Source of the DNA: an uncultured Selenomonas sp.
Lineage (GTDB): Bacteria; Bacillota; Negativicutes; Selenomonadales; Selenomonadaceae
Assembly: GCA_947097535.1 (NCBI GenBank)
Contig: CAMURM010000068.1
Location: 1-7,420 of the forward strand
Reading direction: 5' to 3'
DNA length: 7,420 bases
The notes below the pieces were generated by a model that saw only the letters and a program-made list of their open reading frames with translations, had not been told where the DNA came from and ran no database searches. Each line of letters opens with the position of its first letter. Within the stretch, counting starts at the first letter, position 1. This document shows positions 1 through 4,943 of the stretch, in pieces. The position numbers and the translations under genes were made by a program.

Positions 1-342
1 CGAAAGGAGCGGCTTGCGCGCGACCTTCTTCTCGATCTCGCGCACGGCATCGATGCGTATGACGCGCGCGCCCTTGCCGCGGCTCTCGGGCGCACACTCG
101 ATGTAGTCGGGATGCGTACCCGCGAGGAAGGCACGGCACGACGGACAGTCGCCGCACGGCGCCTCCTCCCTGCGGCAAAGCAAAGCTGCGGCCAAGATGT
201 GCGCGACCTTTCGCTTGCCCACGCCGGAAAGCCCCGCAAAGAGGAGCGCATGGGGCAGACGGCCGTCGCGCAGCATGGTCCGCAGCCTTTTGATATTCCC
301 TTCGTGCCCGAGAACGTCCTGCCAGCAGAGTGAATCCGCCAT
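1..342 (-). CDS. holB: DNA polymerase III subunit delta' (N-terminal part, cut by window edge)
   Basis: This is the clamp-loader subunit of the replicative polymerase, which with DnaX and HolA loads the sliding clamp. Only the first 114 codons are inside the window; the frame stays open to position 1. I translated it by hand from the ATG at 342-340. Residues 37-44 read GLSGVGKR, a P-loop of the GxxxxGK form with Arg in place of the usual Ser/Thr. Departures from the consensus P-loop are common in delta' subunits, which do not hydrolyse ATP. Four cysteines at 56, 63, 66 and 69 (C-x6-C-x2-C-x2-C, with PCGDCPSC) form the zinc site shared by DnaX and delta'. Residues 96-104 (IRIDAVREI) are the conserved segment before the helicase-like motif. 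The start overlaps the yaaR stop as ATGA, so translation is probably coupled. DnaX shares these motifs, but the degenerate P-loop and the yaaR neighbour favour holB. Confidence 0.9.
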   Translation of the reverse strand, partial: MADSLCWQDVLGHEGNIKRLRTMLRDGRLPHALLFAGLSGVGKRKVAHILAAALLCRREEAPCGDCPSCRAFLAGTHPDYIECAPESRGKGARVIRIDAVREIEKKVARKPLLS

Positions 343-794
343 CACATATAGAGGTCGACGAGCATGCCGCGAATCGCGTCGTGACTCGCCACGATGTCCA
401 AGGCCTCCGTATGTCCCGTGCGGATCTTCTCCGCGAGCTCTTCGAGCTTGCGGTCGATCTTGCGCACCGTCGTGTAGACCTTCTGCCGTCCCATGCGATC
501 CCAGCCCGCCTGCACATGGAGCTGGTACATGCGACCGACCGCTTCGTCGACGAAGTCCTTGACGAGGTCGCGGTACGCTTTCAGCTCGTCGTACGTCGGC
601 GTATTCGTCAGGCGCGCGCCCTGCTCGTCGATCTTCTTCAAGATTTCCTGCAGCTGGCGATCGGAGAACGCCGTGTGCTGATCGGCAAGCTCCGACCCGA
701 AGTCCGCCTCCGAGCGCGAAACTTCATGCACGGCCGCATCGCGCTCCAAAGACTGCAGCGAGGAGCGCTGTGAGCTCAAAGCATCTATCTTCAT
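342..794 (-). CDS. yaaR: YaaR family protein (DUF327)
   Basis: This 150-residue, soluble, mostly helical protein matches the YaaR/DUF327 family. The family is typical of Firmicutes, is usually encoded just before holB, and has no settled biochemical role that I know of. Recognisable features are an N-terminal MKID start, a central block around ILKKIDEQGARL followed by TYDELKAYRDLVKDFVDEA, a KVYTTVRKIDRKLEEL segment, and a C-terminal IRGMLVDLY ending. The B. subtilis protein is of similar size. I chose the ATG at 794-792, because an AAGGTGG ribosome site lies five bases before it. A longer frame opens at a GTG at 803, but that codon lies inside the same Shine-Dalgarno stretch and is unlikely. 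The gene has its own promoter just after the lpxL stop, and its TGA stop overlaps the holB start. Confidence 0.9.
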   Translation of the reverse strand: MKIDALSSQRSSLQSLERDAAVHEVSRSEADFGSELADQHTAFSDRQLQEILKKIDEQGARLTNTPTYDELKAYRDLVKDFVDEAVGRMYQLHVQAGWDRMGRQKVYTTVRKIDRKLEELAEKIRTGHTEALDIVASHDAIRGMLVDLYM

Positions 795-835
795 AAAGTC
801 CACCTTCCGCCTGCACTGTTACAATCCTACCATAG

Positions 836-864
836 ATTATAAAGGCTTTTTCATTTTCGCGCAA
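836..864 (-). promoter_or_regulatory. Sigma-A-type promoter for yaaR-holB
   Basis: Read on the minus strand, a perfect TATAAT (841-836) is preceded at 17 bp by TTGCGC (864-859). The -35 half is weak (3 of 6 matches) while the -10 is ideal. Transcription would start near 829, about 35 bases before the yaaR ATG. The -35 box begins only six bases after the stop codon of the acyltransferase gene. I see no clear terminator between the two units, so readthrough from the lipid A genes may also feed yaaR-holB. Confidence 0.65.
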
Positions 865-869
865 GGAGG

Positions 870-1733
870 CTATTCCTCGCGCATCGACTTCCAACGGTCG
901 TGCAGCCAGAACCACTCCTCGGGATGCTCGCGGATGTGTTGCTCCAGGACGCGGTTGACCGCCTGCTCTGCCGTGCGGATGTCGGCGCGCTTGTCCTTCG
1001 TGCGCGGCACCTCGACGGGCGCGTGCAGGATGATCTTGTGCGTGCCATCCTTCCTGCGCGTGATGTAGCCCGGGATGATGCCGATCCCTGCCGAGCGTGC
1101 CATCGCCGCGGGGCCCGGCACACAGTTCGTCGGCTGCCCGAAGAAGTCGAGCACAATGCCGTCGTGCTTGTTCGTATCCTGATCGGCGAGGAGGCCGACG
1201 ATCCAGCCTTCCTTCATCATGCGGAACATCTCACGCACATCGTCCTTGTAGGTGATGTGCATGCCGACGAGACGCCGATACTCGTTGATGAAGCGATCCA
1301 TAGCCGCATCCCGCTGGCGCATGGCGACGCCGATGATGGGAAAGCCCGCCGAGGAAAGTGCGCCGCCCATAAGCTCCCAGTTGCCCGCATGCGCCGTGGC
1401 GATGACGGCGCCCCTGCCCTTTTCGAGCATCGACCGCAGGTGTTCTGCACCCTCGATCTCAACGTAGTCCGCCATGCGGCGCAGGATGACGGGAAAGCGC
1501 AGCACCTCGAAGAGCATGGGGCCGAAGCGCACGGCGCTCTCCCTGGCGATGCGCCGAGATTCCGCCTCGTCCGTCCCGAGGCACATGGCGACCTGCGACG
1601 CCGCGAGCTTCTTCCTGCGCGCGGGCAGAAACGGCCAGAGGCAGAGCGCCAGGGCGCGCCCGAGGGCGTCCGCGAAGCCGCCCGGCAGGAGGCAGGCGAG
1701 GCGGCTTACAAGGCGCACGAGATGGTAGGTCAT
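870..1733 (-). CDS. lpxL: Lipid A late acyltransferase (LpxL/HtrB family)
   Basis: This inner-membrane-associated enzyme belongs to the family that transfers a secondary acyl chain from acyl carrier protein to the lipid A precursor. At 287 residues it is slightly shorter than E. coli LpxL (about 306). The catalytic H-x4-D/E motif is visible as HAGNWE, with His115 and Glu120. Other family landmarks are an ADQD block (183-186) and the C-terminal WFWLHDRWK (274-282). The N-terminus has a hydrophobic stretch (about 12-37) broken by charges, consistent with membrane association. The ATG at 1733 overlaps the lpxD TGA as ATGA, so translation is probably coupled. A GAGGG lies about ten bases upstream. 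The acyl chain preference, and whether it acts on Kdo-lipid A, cannot be read from the sequence; lpxL is a family-level name, and LpxM or LpxP specificity is not excluded. Confidence 0.9.
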   Translation of the reverse strand: MTYHLVRLVSRLACLLPGGFADALGRALALCLWPFLPARRKKLAASQVAMCLGTDEAESRRIARESAVRFGPMLFEVLRFPVILRRMADYVEIEGAEHLRSMLEKGRGAVIATAHAGNWELMGGALSSAGFPIIGVAMRQRDAAMDRFINEYRRLVGMHITYKDDVREMFRMMKEGWIVGLLADQDTNKHDGIVLDFFGQPTNCVPGPAAMARSAGIGIIPGYITRRKDGTHKIILHAPVEVPRTKDKRADIRTAEQAVNRVLEQHIREHPEEWFWLHDRWKSMREE

Positions 1734-2752
1734 GCCTTCTTTTCCCTCTCTTCGAGCGCCTTTTCAAGCTCTTTTATCTTCTTGAGCATTTCGGGCAGCC
1801 GCTTCATCGCCGCCTGCATGCGCAGCCATTCCTGATGGCTCTGCACGGGGAAGCCCGCGCCGAAGACGCCCTCGGGCATGTCGCCGATGATGCCCGAGCG
1901 CGCCGCGTAGACGGAATTGCCGCCAATGTGGATGTGCCCGACCGTGCCGACCTGCCCGCCGAAGGTCACGTTCGGTCCCGTCGTCGTCGAACCGGAAATG
2001 CCCGTCTGCGCGACGATGAGATTGCCCGCACCGATCTTGCAGTTGTGCCCGATGTGCACGAGGTTGTCGATCTTCGTGCCGTGGCCGATGACGGTCGAGC
2101 CCGTCGTCGCGCGGTCGATGCCGACGTGCGAGCCGATCTCGACGTCGTCCTCGACGACGACGTTGCCGACCTGCGGCACCTTCGTATGCACGCCGCCCGC
2201 CGTCGTGAAGCCGAAGCCGTCGGAACCGACGACAGCGTTCGCATGGAGCACGCAGCGCCTGCCGACGCGGCAGCGCTCGCGCACCGTCACGCTCGCGTGC
2301 AGCACGCTCGCCTCGCCGATCTCGGCGTATTGGCCGACGTAGACGTGCGGATAGAGCACGGCGCCCGCGCCGATCTTCGCATGTTCATCGACGACGGCGA
2401 AAGGCAGGATGCACGCGGAGTCTGCGACCTCAGCCGTCTTCGCCACGAACGCCTGCGGGCTCACGCCCGCGGGCAGATGCAAAGGCGGCGTAAAAAGCTC
2501 GAGGAGCTTCGCGAAGGCGGCGCGCGGCTCCTTCACATGGACGGCGGGCAGAGGGAAGTCCTGCACGTCTTCGGGCAGGAGCACGGCCGCCGCCCTCGAT
2601 GCCTTCGCCTCCTCGATATGGGGCGGCGCCGCAAAGGTGATCTCCGTCTCGCCCGCCGCTTCGATATTTGTCGCGCCCGTGATCGTGATGCCCTCGTCGC
2701 CGGCAAGTCGGCCGCCGAGGAAGTGCGCGATTTCTCCCAACGTCTTTTTCAT
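1730..2752 (-). CDS. lpxD: UDP-3-O-(3-hydroxyacyl)glucosamine N-acyltransferase
   Basis: LpxD catalyses the third step of lipid A synthesis in the cytoplasm, adding the N-linked 3-hydroxyacyl chain from acyl-ACP to the UDP-glucosamine intermediate. The 340-residue product has the expected order: an N-terminal uridine-binding domain (about 1-98), a left-handed parallel beta helix of hexapeptide repeats (about 100-300), and a C-terminal charged helix (about 306-340). The GSDGFGF block (176-182) is the hallmark of the family. The catalytic histidine is probably His236 in NLVHIGHNCKIG, with a second conserved His near 273. I chose the ATG at 2752, because GAGGA sits seven bases before it. An in-frame ATG at 2758 is only about two bases from the same site. 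The gene follows the OmpH-like lipoprotein gene by ten bases and overlaps the next gene as ATGA. Confidence 0.96.
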   Translation of the reverse strand: MKKTLGEIAHFLGGRLAGDEGITITGATNIEAAGETEITFAAPPHIEEAKASRAAAVLLPEDVQDFPLPAVHVKEPRAAFAKLLELFTPPLHLPAGVSPQAFVAKTAEVADSACILPFAVVDEHAKIGAGAVLYPHVYVGQYAEIGEASVLHASVTVRERCRVGRRCVLHANAVVGSDGFGFTTAGGVHTKVPQVGNVVVEDDVEIGSHVGIDRATTGSTVIGHGTKIDNLVHIGHNCKIGAGNLIVAQTGISGSTTTGPNVTFGGQVGTVGHIHIGGNSVYAARSGIIGDMPEGVFGAGFPVQSHQEWLRMQAAMKRLPEMLKKIKELEKALEEREKKA

Positions 2753-2762
2753 GGTCATTTCC

Positions 2763-3206
2763 TCATTGCAGCGCCTTGATCACATCGTCGGTGATGTCCG
2801 TGCCGCCGAGATGGACGAGCTTCTGCTCCTCCAGATTGTACACGACGGCATCGAGCTTCTTCGTGCGCGCGATCTCGCCGACAGCCGTCTGCAGCTTGAT
2901 CGTCTTCTGCTGGTCGTAGATGCTGCCCGTCTGCTGCATCTTGCCCATCGCCTGCTGCTGCATCTGCTGCAGCTCCTCCATCGACGCACCCTGCGCCTGC
3001 TTCGCCTGCATCTCGTCCGTCGCCTGCTTCTGCACCTCTTCGATCTTCGTCTTCATCTCGGCGTCGATGCTCATGATGGCCGGCGCCTCCTTCTCGACGC
3101 GGCTCGGATCGACGTAGCCGATCTCCGCCTTGCCGCAGCCCGCTACGAGCATCATGGCGGCAAACGCTGCGCCAAGCATTGCCATACGCTTCTTGTTCTG
3201 CTTCAT
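2763..3206 (-). CDS. OmpH/Skp-like lipoprotein
   Basis: This 147-residue exported protein is of the OmpH/Skp family but is apparently lipid-anchored. The N-terminus is basic (KQNKKR), followed by a hydrophobic stretch and a lipobox VAGC with Cys24 as the predicted lipidated residue. Position +2 is Gly rather than Asp. The mature part begins IGYVDPSRVEKEAP, equivalent to the first strand and helix of Skp. A helical segment rich in Gln and Met follows (about 45-100), then the closing strands and a C-terminal helix with GGTDITDDVIKAL. That ending closely matches the Skp gene two genes upstream (GGQDITDDVMKKF). The start overlaps the upstream stop as ATGA; GTGGA is a weak ribosome site. A role as an anchored periplasmic holdase is inferred. 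Which membrane it sits in cannot be told from sequence alone. Confidence 0.85.
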   Translation of the reverse strand: MKQNKKRMAMLGAAFAAMMLVAGCGKAEIGYVDPSRVEKEAPAIMSIDAEMKTKIEEVQKQATDEMQAKQAQGASMEELQQMQQQAMGKMQQTGSIYDQQKTIKLQTAVGEIARTKKLDAVVYNLEEQKLVHLGGTDITDDVIKALQ

Positions 3207-4279
3207 GATTTTCCACTTCTTTCTAAAGTATTTCCGGGCGCAAGCTCGGCGATGACTTCCTCCGTCAGATCGAGCGCCCCGGGCGCCGTGACGGAAAACA
3301 CGAGCGCAGGGGCATCTGCATCCTCGCGGCGTGCGAAAGCGGCTTCGTCCGTCTCCTTCGTGACGACGAGCGAAAGGCGGTGCACGAGTGCGAGCTTTGC
3401 CGTCTTGCTCTCGATATCCTTGCGGATGTGCTCGCGAATGATGCGAATCTCTTCCTCCTTGGCTTCCAGTGCAGATTTCTTGCGCCGCACGATCTCATCG
3501 ATCTCAAGTCCCTGCATCGCCTGCAACAGCGCCTCGCTGTTGCGCCTCTCCGCCTCTGCCTTCTGCCGCGCGGCGTCCTGCGCCGCAGTTGCCGCAGAGT
3601 CTTTGCCGAGCGCCTCATCGCGCCGGGTGAGCATGGCGAGATACCTCTCTCCGGCTTCTTCACGCGCTGCAAAGAGCGCCTTTATGCGCTCGCCGCGCTC
3701 TTCGCGCAGGGTTTCAAGCTCCTGCAGGAGTGCGTTCACTTCATCTTCAGACAAGCGCATCGCCTCGCGGTTGTCGATCTTCATCTCTATGTTCACGAGG
3801 CGGTTCTGGTAGAGATCCTCGAGCTCTTTCTTCTTCGCCAGGAAATCACCCTTAGTTTCTTCTTCCCAGGCGGCGAGTGCCTTGCGTCGCTCTCTCGCGC
3901 GCTCCTCCGCCGCGAGGCGCTCTTGCTGCAGATTCTTCTGCTCCGCTGCGAGGCGGAAAGGCTCGTCAGCGAGCGCGGGCGGCCTCAGAGCACGGCGCGC
4001 GGCGTCAAATCGCGCGATATCGACTCGAATCTCCTCACGCTGCGCCTGCAGTTCTTCGAGCTGTGCATACGCCTCATGTGCCTTCTCGGCGCGCGCCACA
4101 TCGACAATGCCGATGCCGCCCTCCTCCTGCGGCACAGGCGTCGGCGGAGGAGTGGGCGCGGCACGAAAGAGGCAGAAGGCACCGCCGAGCAGGAGCGCCG
4201 CAGCCAAAGCGCCGCAAAGCGCTTTCTTATGCTGCTGCCAAAAGCCGACCTCACGCTCTTCCTTCTTTTCCTGCATCAC
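3203..4279 (-). CDS. Membrane-anchored long coiled-coil protein with OmpH-like ends
   Basis: I do not recognise a named gene here. The 358-residue product has a short charged cytoplasmic tail (1-19), one transmembrane segment (about 20-38), a Pro-rich linker (TPPPTPVP, 43-50), and then GIGIVDVARAEKAHEAY (55-71), which resembles the start of mature OmpH/Skp. A charged Arg/Glu/Ala-rich coiled-coil region covers about 66-300. The C-terminus (about 300-347) reads like the OmpH closing strands and helix, with LSLVVTKE and LDLTEEVIAEL. The whole therefore looks like a Skp fold with greatly lengthened helices, tethered to the inner membrane; that architecture is inference. An AAGGAG (4293-4288) lies eight bases before a GTG at 4279 and eleven before an ATG at 4276; either may be the start. 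A terminator precedes the gene, and its stop overlaps the lipoprotein gene. An alternative reading is an unrelated coiled-coil membrane protein. Confidence 0.8.
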   Translation of the reverse strand: MMQEKKEEREVGFWQQHKKALCGALAAALLLGGAFCLFRAAPTPPPTPVPQEEGGIGIVDVARAEKAHEAYAQLEELQAQREEIRVDIARFDAARRALRPPALADEPFRLAAEQKNLQQERLAAEERARERRKALAAWEEETKGDFLAKKKELEDLYQNRLVNIEMKIDNREAMRLSEDEVNALLQELETLREERGERIKALFAAREEAGERYLAMLTRRDEALGKDSAATAAQDAARQKAEAERRNSEALLQAMQGLEIDEIVRRKKSALEAKEEEIRIIREHIRKDIESKTAKLALVHRLSLVVTKETDEAAFARREDADAPALVFSVTAPGALDLTEEVIAELAPGNTLERSGKS

Positions 4280-4296
4280 TCACCCATCTCCTTATC

Positions 4297-4326
4297 AAAA
4301 ATACCGGGCAGGAAGCCCGCCCGGTA
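4297..4326 (-). terminator. Rho-independent terminator after skp
   Basis: On the minus strand, TACCGGGC (4326-4319) and GCCCGGTA (4309-4302) form a perfect 8-bp, mostly GC stem with a 9-base loop, followed directly by TTTTT (4301-4297). It begins 35 bases after the skp stop and ends just before the ribosome site of the next gene. I see no convincing promoter between it and that gene. It therefore probably acts as a partial terminator, lowering expression of the downstream genes relative to skp. Confidence 0.75.
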
Positions 4327-4361
4327 CCTCGTGCGCTCACGCGCTCATATCTAAATTTCTC

Positions 4362-4823
4362 TTATTTGAACTTCTTCATGACATCGTCTGTGATGTCCTG
4401 CCCGCCGTAGACGACAGCGTTCTTGTCGAGGACGACGGAAAGTCCCTTGGCCTCGGCGACCTGCTTGACAGCGTCATCGAGCTTCTTCTGGATGGCTGCG
4501 AGGAGATCCTGCTCCTTCTGCTGCAACTCCATCTGTGCCTGCTGCATCGCCTTCGCCTTTTCCTCGTCGCTCTTGTTCGCCGTGTCCGCCTCGAAGCGCA
4601 TCTGTGCTTCCTGCATCGCCTTCTGCATCTCGTTCGACGCCGAAGCGTAATCCGGATGGCTCATCATCGCCTTGCGGTAGTCGACGACACCGACGGAAGA
4701 CGAGGCGGCCGACGCCGTGCTCGTTCCGAGCTGCGAGAGCCCGAGTGCCACGACGGAGCCGATGAACACGAGCGCGAGCGCCACGCAGAAAATCTTGACC
4801 TGTGTCTGTTGAAGTTTTACCAT
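4362..4823 (-). CDS. skp: Periplasmic chaperone OmpH/Skp
   Basis: This 153-residue OmpH/Skp-family protein is close in length to E. coli Skp (161). Such chaperones hold unfolded outer-membrane proteins in the periplasm on their way to BamA. Residues 1-39 look like a long signal peptide: hydrophobic 11-29, with a possible cleavage after ASA at 37-39. Poor cleavage, leaving it anchored, is possible. The mature start VGVVDYRKAMMSHP is the canonical OmpH first strand and helix. A Gln/Met/Glu-rich helical arm (about 56-125) follows, then GLSVVLDKNAVVYGGQDITDDV, the classic closing strands and helix. The ATG at 4823 has AGGAG nine bases upstream. The gene has its own promoter upstream and a terminator downstream, so it is probably expressed partly independently of bamA and lpxD. 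Confidence 0.93.
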   Translation of the reverse strand: MVKLQQTQVKIFCVALALVFIGSVVALGLSQLGTSTASAASSSVGVVDYRKAMMSHPDYASASNEMQKAMQEAQMRFEADTANKSDEEKAKAMQQAQMELQQKEQDLLAAIQKKLDDAVKQVAEAKGLSVVLDKNAVVYGGQDITDDVMKKFK

Positions 4824-4827
4824 TTCT

Positions 4828-4863
4828 TCAGTCTCCTTTTCTCTTTGAAGAGCCTTGCTGCAT
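4828..4863 (-). CDS. Possible 11-codon leader peptide before skp
   Basis: Inside the predicted skp leader, an ATG (4863-4861) is preceded at six bases by GAGGA, and the frame reads MQQGSSKRKGD before a TGA at 4830-4828. The stop lies between the skp ribosome site and the skp start, so translating this frame could influence skp initiation. At this length chance is a real explanation; the main support is the well-placed ribosome site. No codon run suggests amino-acid sensing. Confidence 0.2.
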   Translation of the reverse strand: MQQGSSKRKGD

Positions 4864-4911
4864 AACTCTTCCTCATTTACCCAACGATAGATATTATAGC
4901 AAACTCTTCCT
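4864..4911. repeat. Pair of 10-bp direct repeats around the skp promoter
   Basis: The plus-strand word AACTCTTCCT occurs at 4864-4873 and again at 4902-4911, 38 bp apart. Both copies are preceded by GCA, the first with one extra T. One copy lies in the spacer between the -35 and -10 boxes of the skp promoter. The other lies about 13-22 bases downstream of the expected transcript start. This layout would suit an operator pair, but no known regulator site is recognised. Confidence 0.4.
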
Positions 4912-4921
4912 GTGGATTCAA
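4893..4921 (-). promoter_or_regulatory. Sigma-A-type promoter for skp
   Basis: On the minus strand, TTGAAT (4921-4916) is separated by exactly 17 bp from a perfect TATAAT (4898-4893). Transcription should start near 4886, giving a leader of about 63 bases before the skp ATG. The promoter lies in the 120-bp gap after the upstream 432-codon gene, which shows no terminator. skp can therefore be transcribed both from here and by readthrough from bamA. Confidence 0.8.
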
Positions 4922-4943
4922 GCCCAAGGCTGCGACGAAGCGC

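Noticed and set aside
795..803. GTG start at 803 for yaaR
   Set aside because: The GTG is part of the Shine-Dalgarno stretch itself. The ATG at 794 is correctly spaced and gives the MKID start expected for the family.
2753..2758. Upstream ATG at 2758 as the lpxD start
   Set aside because: It lies about two bases after the GAGG ribosome site, too close for efficient initiation; the ATG at 2752 is well placed.
900..3812. Long plus-strand reading frames (900-1835, 1835-2779, 2409-3812)
   Set aside because: They lie opposite lpxL, lpxD and the OmpH-like genes. Their products are low-complexity Arg, Ala, Asp or Ser-rich strings with no recognisable domain, as expected for antisense frames in GC-rich genes.
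4327..4375. Possible promoter between the skp 3' end and the terminator
   Set aside because: Only weak AT-rich words are present (such as TAGATA), with no -35 box at an acceptable distance, and the terminator would follow immediately.
4817..4876. 19-codon frame from the ATG at 4876 overlapping the skp start
   Set aside because: It has no good ribosome site upstream, and the overlap with skp and its basic composition look fortuitous; the 11-codon frame is better supported.
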